Shown here one piece after another: positions 38,625 to 46,471 of a stretch of 64,000 nt of DNA. Within the stretch, counting starts at the first letter, position 1. Each line of letters begins with the position of its first letter. The DNA is from Methylophaga marina (lineage in GTDB: Bacteria; Pseudomonadota; Gammaproteobacteria; Nitrosococcales; Methylophagaceae): contig NZ_AP027741.1 in the NCBI RefSeq assembly GCF_030296755.1, positions 2,171,475 to 2,235,474 on the forward strand, given 5' to 3'. Under the pieces are notes generated by a model that was given only the letters and a program-made list of their open reading frames with translations, was not told where the DNA came from and did not search any database. The translations under genes and the position numbers were made by a program.

Positions 38625-39005
38625 ATGAATGAACATAATAACGATATTTTAGTTGATGTAGAAACCACCTACCTGGATGAAGAATCTGATCCAGAAAAAG
38701 CACGCTATTTGTTTGCTTATACGATCACCATTAAGAATCAGAGTCAGTCATCGGCCAGATTATTGTCCCGTTATTGGAAAATTACCGGTGGTGATGGTCA
38801 TGAGCAGGAAGTGGAAGGGGATGGTGTGGTAGGCCTGCATCCTTATCTTGCACCTGAGCAGGAATTCACTTACACCAGCGCAGCAATGTTGGATACACCT
38901 GTCGGTATGATGCAAGGTCATTACAAGATGCTGGGAGATAATGGTGAGCGATTCGAAGTCAATATTCCGGCATTTACCCTAGCTGTTCCACGCACGCTAC
39001 ATTGA
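38625..39005 (+). CDS. apaG: ApaG protein
   Basis: A 126-residue beta-sandwich protein of the ApaG family, with the conserved ITIKNQSQSSARLLSRYWKITGG segment (in parts) at about 33-55 and the GVVGLHPYLAPEQEFTYTS core. Deleting apaG in Salmonella affects Co2+ resistance and Mg2+ efflux; the biochemical role is unclear. It is more often beside ksgA and apaH; here it follows glk by 3 bases. Confidence 0.95.
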   Translation: MNEHNNDILVDVETTYLDEESDPEKARYLFAYTITIKNQSQSSARLLSRYWKITGGDGHEQEVEGDGVVGLHPYLAPEQEFTYTSAAMLDTPVGMMQGHYKMLGDNGERFEVNIPAFTLAVPRTLH

Positions 39006-39026
39006 TTGTCTTCTGAGCTTTTCAGA

Positions 39027-39644
39027 ATGCTGACAAGCAATAAAGAGAAAGTCGTCTGGCTAAGTTTAGTTTCAATAGCTTTGCTTGTTTCTGCTATTGA
39101 TCCTGTGGCAGACCGGTTGACCTGGTTTATGGAAACCGTGCCCGTGATGATAGCCATACCCACATTGCTTATCACTCACAGACAGTTTCCTCTGACGATT
39201 ATTTCCGTTCGAGCGATCAGTCTCTTTGCTTTTATATTAATTGTGGGTGGTTATTACACTTACGCAGAAAATCCATTGTTTGAATGGATTCAACAAACGT
39301 TTGATCTAGCCCGCAATCATTATGATAGGTTGGGTCATTTTATCCAGGGCGTGGTACCGGCTCTGTTATCCCGTGAAATACTATTACGGACTTCACCACT
39401 GCAACGCGGCAAATGGTTATTTTTTATAGTGTGTTCCATCAGTCTTGCCATCAGTGCTTGTTATGAGTTTGTGGAGTGGGCGGCTGCAGTGATTAACGCC
39501 CAGGCTGCAGAAGCTTTTCTGGGAACACAAGGTGATAACTGGGATACACAATGGGATATGTTCTTGGCTTTAAACGGCAGCCTATTTGCTCAATGGTTTT
39601 TTGCTCGCATCCAAGATCGTCAATTGGGTGTGTTATTGCACTGA
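39027..39644 (+). CDS. DUF2238 (YjdF-like) integral membrane protein
   Basis: An inner-membrane protein with about six helices and the DUF2238 signature: YDRLGHFIQGVVPALLSRE, then YEFVEWAAA and GTQGDNWDTQWDMFLALNG, rich in conserved His, Glu, Asp and Trp. Function is unknown. I chose ATG 39027 (205 residues); a TTG at 39006 would directly abut apaG and add seven residues. Neither start has a strong ribosome site. Its end overlaps the convergent GYF-pentapeptide gene by 12 bases. Confidence 0.85.
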   Translation: MLTSNKEKVVWLSLVSIALLVSAIDPVADRLTWFMETVPVMIAIPTLLITHRQFPLTIISVRAISLFAFILIVGGYYTYAENPLFEWIQQTFDLARNHYDRLGHFIQGVVPALLSREILLRTSPLQRGKWLFFIVCSISLAISACYEFVEWAAAVINAQAAEAFLGTQGDNWDTQWDMFLALNGSLFAQWFFARIQDRQLGVLLH

Positions 39645-40519
39645 CCGTCGGCACACTCCGGTAGAGTTTTTGCCACACACCGTGCCATCAATCCATATAG
39701 CGTTGTCTAATTTAGTCGTGAGAGTAATGGCACCGCTGATATTAGCATCAGTTAGATCAGCATACGATAAGTCCGCATTCGATAGATCTGCTTCGACTAA
39801 ATCCGCTTCTCGCAGGTTAGCACCTTTAAGATCAGCATTATTTAATTGGCTATAACTCAAATTTGCTTTACGTAGGTCACTATACGCTAAATCTGCTCCT
39901 GATAACTGACTATTCATCATGTTGCTATCAGTGAGAATGCTACCCCGCATTTGGGCCATTGAGAGATCAGCATTTGTCAGAAGTTGACCAGAAAGCTGAC
40001 AGTTATTCCAGTTAACATTGGGGGCGGCTGGTGATTGACAATCAGATTGCGGCGTTGGCAGTTTGGTTGGATAAAAAAGGCTAAACTGGCGACCACGCTG
40101 AGTATGATTAAAATGACTAAGCTGGGCCAAAGTATTTTCTGATGACGGTTGCGATGACGGTGCATTAAGGTGCGACGCAGAGCTCGTCTTTTTAGAGCAA
40201 TGTCGGCTTCTTCCTCGCGTCTCTCGCCTTTGCGTTGTTGCAGAATAGTCTCGTCAACTTCTGTGGGTGGGTTATTGCGTCTGTCCTCACCAGTACGCTC
40301 ATCCATATAACCCTTGATGGGTGAAGCCTTTTGTTGGGGGACAGTGAAATCGTCAGAATCAGCTAAAGTATGCCAATGTCGTCGATCTCTGGATACCTCA
40401 TCATCTGAGGTAAGTCTCCCCACTTTTAAATGATTACTGATAACGGAAGCTGTAAAAGGGCCAGAAATTTTCCCTTGCTTACGAATATACCATTGTCCGT
40501 GTTTATGTCTCATTGCCAT
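39633..40519 (-). CDS. GYF-like/transmembrane/pentapeptide-repeat protein, one frameshift
   Basis: Restored length is 295 residues from ATG 40519. The N-terminus (about 5-50) is a GYF_2-like domain (WYIRKQGKISGPFTASVI, with RDRRHWHTL). A charged linker with RR/EE stretches follows, then one membrane helix (about 135-152, LVILIILSVVASLAFF). Then come pentapeptide repeats of the A(D/N)Lxx type (ADLAYSDLRKANLSYSQLNN and on), which fold as a right-handed beta helix, and a short Cys-containing end. The frame breaks at the A6 run 40073-40078; one added base joins AFF to YPTKLPTPQSDC. The C-terminal repeats should be periplasmic. Role unknown. Confidence 0.8.
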
Positions 40520-40540
40520 TGCTCTTAGCAATAACCAGAT

Positions 40541-40549
40541 TGCTATACT
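40541..40549 (+). promoter_or_regulatory. Extended -10 promoter for the fliK-like gene
   Basis: TGCTATACT is an extended -10 (TGN plus TATACT), 30 bases before the ATG at 40579. A possible -35, TTGCTC at 40519-40524, is 19 bases upstream. No sigma-28 (FliA) pattern is seen. Confidence 0.5.
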
Positions 40550-40578
40550 AGCACCATGTCGACTTGTATAGTGGCTTT

Positions 40579-42267
40579 ATGCAAATAAATAGATTCCAAC
40601 AGCCTAACACGGAAGTGATTTCAAATGCCTCTGCAAAACTGGTAGACACGCTGCCTGCCGGACAAAAAATGGAGGCAACCGTCATCGCAAGAGTGAATGC
40701 CGAACAAGTCAAACTTCAGCTCGGAGATAAGGTTGTCCACGTCAACACACAACAAGATCTCTCTGCTGGACAGAAGGTCATATTGCAGAAGTCTATTGAG
40801 TCGGGCCAACCCGTGATTCAACTCACACCCGTAGTGTCAGCTAAGCCTGAAATACAAGCAGCAACATTAGCTACGCTATTAAAAGCCGGACAGGTCATCG
40901 CTGCCGATGTGGTGAAGCTACTCGCACAAAACCAGCTGTTAGTCATACCTAAATTTGTGACTGATCCGACAGTTAACTCTTCGCAAGCAGCTCAACTTAG
41001 TCAATTAAATGCGGCTTTACCCAAGCATATGGAAATTAATGTCAGTCACCTTAATCAAGGATTTAAGGTTGGCGATAAGCTGGCGCTTGAGATTCTAAAA
41101 ACCTTACCTTTATCAGTCAAAATAATGCCAGATAATGCGACACGTGAAGAGCGTATTGTCAGTTACCAAAGAGCGTTATTACCGTTATTACAAAATTTCG
41201 TCACTAAGCCGGCGACAATGAATACCTCGGCCACAAATACACCCACCTTGCCTGAGCCTGTCAGGCAGGCATTGACCAATGTAATCCAAAATTTAGTCGA
41301 TAAGCAGACATTACAACAGCCAGATAAATTACAACAAACTATCAACAATAGCGGTGTTTTTCTTGAAAGTCAGTTGAAACAAAATGTAGCACAACCAAAT
41401 TTACAGCAGAATTTGAAAGCCAACTTAATGCGTCTAGCTGATACGCTGAAAGCACATATACAGTCACCATTACTACCTAAAATTCTGGATAATCCTGAGT
41501 TGGTTAAACAACTGCCTACGGAGGTTCAGACAGCAATCAAACAAGTGTTATCAGCCCCTCAGGAACTGCGTGCGCTACCTGCGCAAATTTCACCTGCTTT
41601 AGCCAATAGAGGACAGACACCAACGCAGCTCTTATTCAGTTTATTGGCGGGGTTAACAACAGCAACAACAGCTGAAAAAACACAATCCCCCCAAGCATCG
41701 CCCAATACGTCAACTGCTATGCCATTGCCAACCATGAATATGACAGCAAATGCTCAACAAGCTGTTACACGTGCTATTGAGTATCAGATGATGAGAGATT
41801 TGTTACAGGATGTGGAATCGGTCAGTGCAAAAATTCAATTCAATCAATTATCGATGGTGCAGGATAATGATTTGAATACCAATGCGAATGTCTGGTTGTT
41901 TGATTTACCTGTTAAAGAAAAGCAGCAACTTGAACTATTGCAAATGCGAGTTGAGCAACATTTTCCTAACAAAAATACAGATGACGACTCTGTGCTGTGG
42001 CAAGTGCAGTTGAACCTGGAAACGCAAAATTTAGGTCCGATGCAGGCTCGTATTAGTCTGCAAGACAAAAATGTGAGTGTGGTGATTTTGGCCGAACGCC
42101 AGCAGAGTGCAGACTTACTTTCAAGTCACTTAGATAACTTAGATGGACGACTCAATGAGATGGGGTTTTCCATTCATCACCTGAGTTGTAGACAGGCGCT
42201 TGTTACTCCGGTGACGCCCGTAAACACGACACGTTTGAACGATTATCTTGTGGATATTTCAGTATGA
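40579..42267 (+). CDS. fliK: FliK-like flagellar hook-length control protein
   Basis: A 562-residue protein. A low-complexity, Gln/Thr/Pro/Ala-rich middle (about 200-400) acts as the ruler in FliK proteins. The C-terminal globular domain (about 410-555) has the Flg_hook pattern (VWLFDLPVKEKQQLELLQMR, then LGPMQARISLQDKNVSVVI). In the family this part contacts FlhB to switch export from hook to filament. ATG 40579 is chosen over an in-frame TTG at 40564. It overlaps the FlhB-C-terminal gene (ATGA), a common pairing. A second, operon-borne fliK could exist outside the window. Confidence 0.78.
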   Translation: MQINRFQQPNTEVISNASAKLVDTLPAGQKMEATVIARVNAEQVKLQLGDKVVHVNTQQDLSAGQKVILQKSIESGQPVIQLTPVVSAKPEIQAATLATLLKAGQVIAADVVKLLAQNQLLVIPKFVTDPTVNSSQAAQLSQLNAALPKHMEINVSHLNQGFKVGDKLALEILKTLPLSVKIMPDNATREERIVSYQRALLPLLQNFVTKPATMNTSATNTPTLPEPVRQALTNVIQNLVDKQTLQQPDKLQQTINNSGVFLESQLKQNVAQPNLQQNLKANLMRLADTLKAHIQSPLLPKILDNPELVKQLPTEVQTAIKQVLSAPQELRALPAQISPALANRGQTPTQLLFSLLAGLTTATTAEKTQSPQASPNTSTAMPLPTMNMTANAQQAVTRAIEYQMMRDLLQDVESVSAKIQFNQLSMVQDNDLNTNANVWLFDLPVKEKQQLELLQMRVEQHFPNKNTDDDSVLWQVQLNLETQNLGPMQARISLQDKNVSVVILAERQQSADLLSSHLDNLDGRLNEMGFSIHHLSCRQALVTPVTPVNTTRLNDYLVDISV

Positions 42268-42557
42268 GTGAAAAGGATGTATTACAGGCGATTGCCCTGG
42301 AATATGATGGCGAGAATGCTCCTATTGTCACGGCGAGTGGTCAAGGGGATATTGCTGAAGAGATTATCCGGATTGCTCGGGAGCACAATATTCCTTTGCG
42401 TGAAGATGCGCTGTTGACCGAGATGTTAAGTGAACTGAATTTGGGTGAAGAAATTCCACCGATGCTTTATCGGGTGATAGCAGAAGTGATTGCTTACGCC
42501 TATCTGATATCGGGAAAAGTTCCTGTAAATAAAAGAGAAAATAAAAATGGAAACTGA
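42264..42557 (+). CDS. flhX: FlhB C-terminal domain homologue (FlhX type)
   Basis: A 97-residue soluble protein matching only the cytoplasmic C-terminal part of FlhB/YscU. It has the region after the cleavage site: APIVTASGQGDIAEEIIRIA, HNIPLREDALLTEML, then the IPPMLYRVIAEVIAYAYLIS helix. It has no membrane helices and no NPTH motif. Such FlhX proteins can stand in for the cleaved FlhB tail in substrate switching. Its start overlaps the fliK-like stop by 4 bases (ATGA). The complete flhB is at 58079-59212. Confidence 0.88.
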   Translation: MSEKDVLQAIALEYDGENAPIVTASGQGDIAEEIIRIAREHNIPLREDALLTEMLSELNLGEEIPPMLYRVIAEVIAYAYLISGKVPVNKRENKNGN

Positions 42558-42640
42558 GCTAAATACTTTTGAGGTATGAAGATTTCGTTCCGAGCGACTC
42601 ATAAACTTTATAATTAGCATTACAAAATTAACATTAAGTG

Positions 42641-42669
42641 TTGATTTTAATATATATATCCGATATCGT
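42641..42669 (+). promoter_or_regulatory. Candidate sigma-70 promoter for the REC-GGDEF-EAL gene
   Basis: TTGATT (42641-42646), 17 bases, TATCGT (42664-42669), in a very A+T-rich gap of 186 bases. The elements are moderate matches; the start codon is 75 bases downstream. Confidence 0.4.
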
Positions 42670-42743
42670 CAGTGCATGTTTAATTTCCGGTCTACTGAAT
42701 GTAGCTCCACTATCTGATGAAAAATAAAATCAAGGAAACGTTG

Positions 42744-44561
42744 ATGCGTGACATAGCGCTTGATCAGAAATCTGATCTTCCTGCTAGCGTTGCCTCAGTC
42801 AAAGAACTCCTTGATGCAAAAATTATTATTGGTGGTCGACACCCAGCAGAGACCGCTTTCACCAAGACCCTGCTCGAGATTAGTGGTTTTACCCATATTG
42901 AAAGTGCAACAGATACTGATGGCGTCATGCTTTTGCTTCGTCAGAGTATCCACAATGATTTATGTGATATTGATCTGTTGATAATGGACGATGATTTACC
43001 GGGTATTTCTACCCAAGATATTCGTCTGGTGATGGATCAGTTTGATGAATGGCGTCTAATTCCAATTATTTCACTCTGTAGACAGTCAGTCTGGGATCAT
43101 GCTCAGGTTTTGACGGATTTGGGGCATGGCGTGACCTCGCTGCTTTATCATCCTATGACTGCAGAATCATTACCTTCGGCTATCATGACGGCTCTGGCAG
43201 TGAAACGTGAGCGTGATAAAACGTTTAAGCGACAAACAGAACTTGAAGATGAGTTGGCCAATCTGAAAGTCATGGAAGCGCGCCTGCAGTTTTCAGTTAA
43301 TCATGATGATTTAACAGGCTTAGCGAATCGACGTCGTCTTGAAAATGCACTGGATATGACTCTGAGTCAGGTGCGTAATTTTATGAGCGTGAGTGCGCTT
43401 TTTTACATCGATTTAGATAGCTTCAAAGTATTAAATGATGCTGAGGGCCATGAAGCAGGGGATACTCTGCTGGTACAAGTGGCTAATTCTCTGAGACGTT
43501 ATTTTAATATCAACGATATCCTGGTACGAATTGGATCAGACGAGTTTGCGGTGCTGGTCAATAACACGGATAAACAAACTGCCATTGAGCTTGCAGAAGA
43601 GCTCCGAAATTTATTTGATGGTTATGATTTTGAACATCATGGTCACCATTACCATCTATCGGCTAGTATTGGTTTGAAGATTATTGATGCAGATAATGCA
43701 ACCACCGTTGGTGAAGTGTTATCGCATTCTAACCAAGCCTGCTATACAGCCAAAAAGCGCGGGCGTAATCGAGTGCACCTGTACAGCCCTGAAGATCGCG
43801 AAATGCATACCTTGCGTCATAGTGTGGAATGGGCCCCTCGTATACGTGCTGCACTGAAGGAAGGTTTGTTCTTATTAGAGTTTCAACCGATTTATTCTCT
43901 CGATACTGAACAAGTCTCACACTACGAATGTTTAATCCGGATGCGTGGCGAAGGTAACGTCATTTTCTATCCGAAAGAATTTATCCCCGTTGCTGAATCG
44001 ATGGGACTGATTCACCAGATTGATTTCTGGGTGGTGGCGAAAGTATTTGAACTTATCGTGAATATGCCAGAAAACCTGTCATTTGCCATTAATCTCTCAG
44101 GCAATGTATTTCTGGATGAGAACTTATTTAAGCTAGTCAGAGATAAACTTAATCAAACACAAATTGATCCCAATCGGATTGTGTTTGAGATTACTGAGAC
44201 TTACGCTATCTCTAATTTTGAACAGACCAGAAAAATGGTATCGGATTTACGTGCCTTGGGTTGTCGATTTGCACTGGATGATTTTGGCGCAGGCTTTAAT
44301 TCTTATAGTTATCTGAAACACTTCCCTGTTGATATCTTAAAAATTGATGGGGGATTCATTACTGATTTAGATAATGATCCCGTGGATCAGCAACTTGTGA
44401 AATCGATGATTGATATTGCACACAGCCTGGGTAAAAAAACGGTCGCAGAGTTTGTTGAGAGAAAAAGCACCTTAGAGCTGTTAAAAAGCTATGGTGTTGA
44501 TATGGTTCAAGGATTTTTGGTGGGGAAACCAAACGCTAAGATTCCTAAACCAAAGGACTAA
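42744..44561 (+). CDS. Response regulator with GGDEF and EAL domains
   Basis: A 605-residue cytoplasmic protein for cyclic-di-GMP turnover. A receiver domain (about 22-165) has an acidic pocket in LLIMDDDLPG. The GGDEF domain (about 195-355) starts at DDLTGLANRRR; its active-site motif reads GSDEF (RIGSDEFAVL), a variant still found in active cyclases. The EAL domain (about 365-600) has ECL in place of EAL but keeps the catalytic residues seen in NLSG, FEITET, DDFGAG, KIDG and the QGFLVGKP end. Phosphodiesterase activity is likely; cyclase activity is uncertain. The start at 42744 has AAGGAA upstream. It overlaps convergent DUF2802 by 4 bases. Confidence 0.92.
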   Translation: MRDIALDQKSDLPASVASVKELLDAKIIIGGRHPAETAFTKTLLEISGFTHIESATDTDGVMLLLRQSIHNDLCDIDLLIMDDDLPGISTQDIRLVMDQFDEWRLIPIISLCRQSVWDHAQVLTDLGHGVTSLLYHPMTAESLPSAIMTALAVKRERDKTFKRQTELEDELANLKVMEARLQFSVNHDDLTGLANRRRLENALDMTLSQVRNFMSVSALFYIDLDSFKVLNDAEGHEAGDTLLVQVANSLRRYFNINDILVRIGSDEFAVLVNNTDKQTAIELAEELRNLFDGYDFEHHGHHYHLSASIGLKIIDADNATTVGEVLSHSNQACYTAKKRGRNRVHLYSPEDREMHTLRHSVEWAPRIRAALKEGLFLLEFQPIYSLDTEQVSHYECLIRMRGEGNVIFYPKEFIPVAESMGLIHQIDFWVVAKVFELIVNMPENLSFAINLSGNVFLDENLFKLVRDKLNQTQIDPNRIVFEITETYAISNFEQTRKMVSDLRALGCRFALDDFGAGFNSYSYLKHFPVDILKIDGGFITDLDNDPVDQQLVKSMIDIAHSLGKKTVAEFVERKSTLELLKSYGVDMVQGFLVGKPNAKIPKPKD

Positions 44562-44929
44562 TGTACGTGACGTTGTCCGTGTAACGTTGTAATCAGGTGA
44601 GCTTCTTCATCACTCAAATTGCAGTGATTAATCAGCTGTTGGATATCAGCACCTTTTTTGGCTAAACGAATGGCATGGTCATAACCGGGCTGATGATTGG
44701 CATTCAAATCGAGGCTATGTTGGTGATCTTTGAGTTTCACCAGGGTTTGCTCAAATTTGTGGATGCGTTCATCTGTACCAGCTGCGCCAGCACACAAGGC
44801 GGTAATTTGGTTCTGAAGGTCGTGAATACGCTTAGTTTGTAATTGATACAGTTTTAACAGACGCATAGTGGCAAGACCGATGACCAGAAATACGGCACTC
44901 ATCACTGTAAATACGACAAAAATAGTCAT
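44558..44929 (-). CDS. DUF2802 membrane-anchored protein of the chemotaxis cluster
   Basis: A 123-residue protein. An N-terminal membrane helix (about 4-26) is followed by a coiled coil (30-75) and a C-terminal helical DUF2802 motif (YDHAIRLAKKGADIQQLINHC, in parts, then LSDEEAHLITTLH). The same kind of protein follows cheW in Pseudomonas-type flagellar clusters. Function is unknown. It is the last gene of the 24-gene minus-strand run. Confidence 0.82.
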   Translation of the reverse strand: MTIFVVFTVMSAVFLVIGLATMRLLKLYQLQTKRIHDLQNQITALCAGAAGTDERIHKFEQTLVKLKDHQHSLDLNANHQPGYDHAIRLAKKGADIQQLINHCNLSDEEAHLITTLHGQRHVH

Positions 44930-44959
44930 TGTCTTTACTCCCCAGACATCCGTCTGAAT

Positions 44960-45145
44960 TCATACATACTCATCAATAAATTCACCTTTATCATCCTCTT
45001 TAGGACGCGGCTTTTCTTCTTCAGGTGGTTCTTTGTCTTTTTTCTTCTTGTGCTGTTCCTGTGAGGCCGGTTTATCCTCATCAGACACAGGATGACTCAC
45101 CGGCAGGGGCGTCGTGGGCTGAATTGGATTAATATCATCAGCCAT
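44960..45145 (-). CDS. Small Lys/Glu/Pro-rich protein in the chemotaxis cluster
   Basis: A 61-residue protein, MADDINPIQPTTPLPVSHP, then a highly charged middle (KKKKDKEPPEEEKPRPKED) and a FIDEYV end. It has no membrane helix and is likely disordered. It sits 12 bases after cheW and 30 bases before DUF2802, in step with the operon, which supports a real gene. No family is recognised; a role as a linker or tether in the chemotaxis array is only a guess. Confidence 0.65.
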   Translation of the reverse strand: MADDINPIQPTTPLPVSHPVSDEDKPASQEQHKKKKDKEPPEEEKPRPKEDDKGEFIDEYV

Positions 45146-45157
45146 GAACGTTACCCT

Positions 45158-45631
45158 TTAAAAACCTGAGATATCAGCAATCTCTTCATCATTTAACAAC
45201 TTATTGACATCTACTAAGATCAATAAATATTTCTCACGTTTGCAGACACCTTGAATAAAACGTGAGCTATCATCACTGACATTCGGTGCGGTATCAATTT
45301 CAGATTGGCGTAAATACACCACCTCAGCTACACAATCGACGAGCATGCCGATCACATGACCGGAGACTTCTACGATAATGATGCGTGCACGGTCATCAGG
45401 CTCAATGGCACTTAAACCAAAACGCATCCGCGTATCAATGACAGTCACCACATTGCCGCGTAGATTAATGATGCCAAGTACATACGGTGGCGCACCAGGT
45501 ACAGGCGCGATTTCTGTCATACGTAAGACTTCTTGCACCTGCATGACGTTGATACCGTAGTATTCGTCTTCAAGTTGATAAGTGACCCACTGTAGTATGG
45601 GATTTTCGTTACTGTTATCTTTCTCGCTCAT
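45158..45631 (-). CDS. cheW: Chemotaxis coupling protein CheW
   Basis: Links receptors to CheA in the array. The 157-residue protein is nearly all one CheW domain (about 12-150), with YGINVMQVQEVLRMTEIAPVPGAP (in parts) near the start and the INLRGNVVTVID core. It follows parP after 81 bases that contain a perfect hairpin, so its level may be tuned separately from the genes before it. Confidence 0.96.
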   Translation of the reverse strand: MSEKDNSNENPILQWVTYQLEDEYYGINVMQVQEVLRMTEIAPVPGAPPYVLGIINLRGNVVTVIDTRMRFGLSAIEPDDRARIIIVEVSGHVIGMLVDCVAEVVYLRQSEIDTAPNVSDDSSRFIQGVCKREKYLLILVDVNKLLNDEEIADISGF

Positions 45632-45651
45632 TTTTATGACCTTCTGATATG

Positions 45652-45671
45652 GCTGTCATTTTTATGACAGC
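45652..45671. repeat. Perfect hairpin between parP and cheW
   Basis: GCTGTCAT (45652-45659) pairs with ATGACAGC (45664-45671) around TTTT. No T-run follows on the minus strand, so it may be an mRNA stabiliser or processing site rather than a full terminator. The sequence TTTTTATGAC occurs twice, here and at about 45631. Confidence 0.5.
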
Positions 45672-45712
45672 GAGCTGTTGATAAAGATTATGCAGGCTTC
45701 ATGCCATTTTTA

Positions 45713-46471
45713 TCACTCTAACGCCTTGATAATGGCTGATATATCCAAAACACTGTGCATTGTCTCGCTCAGTACCCCTGTAAACCATGGTCGCTGATGA
45801 GTATCATTGCGCCAGTTAATCTCATTATTGTTTTTATTGATAATTTGCTCAATCGTGTCACATGCAATACCGGTTCGACGATCATTGACCAGTAATATGT
45901 AATGGGCATTGAGTGGTGAAGTCTGTTCAGGTGAGTGCAAGAGCTTTCTTATGTCGATGACATTGGTATTTTGTCCATTGTCATTATATAAGGCGACTTC
46001 CCAGGATTTACGTCCTGGAATATAACTCAAATCTTTCTCTGGCCAACGGATAATATTGTCCAAAGCATCGACTTTGATCGCCACTTTTATTCCACCAATA
46101 TCGCAGAGTAAGAGTTTGAGTACAGCATTCTCTGTTTGTATCTGGTCCGAGGCTATCGCATCAGTCGTGTCAATATCCGTGTCTTGTACCTGTTCAGTCG
46201 CGACTTTGTCATCAGTGACATTTAACGATGTTTCTACTTCACTTTGCGTGACTGAAGGTTGAGGTAAAGGTGTTGGCGCTGATATCTCTACATCAACAGG
46301 GACGGCCAACTCTTCAACTGGGAACACAATATTTTGTTTCAATGACGGCGAAACTGGAGGTGATTCAGTTTTGTTTTCAACAATTGGCTGGCGTGTATGT
46401 GAGTCAGCCAACATGTCATCAAAATAGGCTGACAGGGCGTCTTTCTGATCGTAAATAGGCTTCTTAGCCAT
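45713..46471 (-). CDS. parP: ParP-like CheW-domain protein
   Basis: 252 residues from ATG 46471 (MAKKPIYDQKDAL). A long Pro/Thr/Val-rich, probably disordered N-terminal part (about 1-125) is followed by a C-terminal CheW-like domain (about 125-250; LLCDIGGIKVAIKVDALDNI, in parts). In Vibrio, ParP joins ParC to CheA and receptors and keeps arrays at the cell pole. Its start overlaps parC by 8 bases, which fits this pairing. Confidence 0.85.
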   Translation of the reverse strand: MAKKPIYDQKDALSAYFDDMLADSHTRQPIVENKTESPPVSPSLKQNIVFPVEELAVPVDVEISAPTPLPQPSVTQSEVETSLNVTDDKVATEQVQDTDIDTTDAIASDQIQTENAVLKLLLCDIGGIKVAIKVDALDNIIRWPEKDLSYIPGRKSWEVALYNDNGQNTNVIDIRKLLHSPEQTSPLNAHYILLVNDRRTGIACDTIEQIINKNNNEINWRNDTHQRPWFTGVLSETMHSVLDISAIIKALE

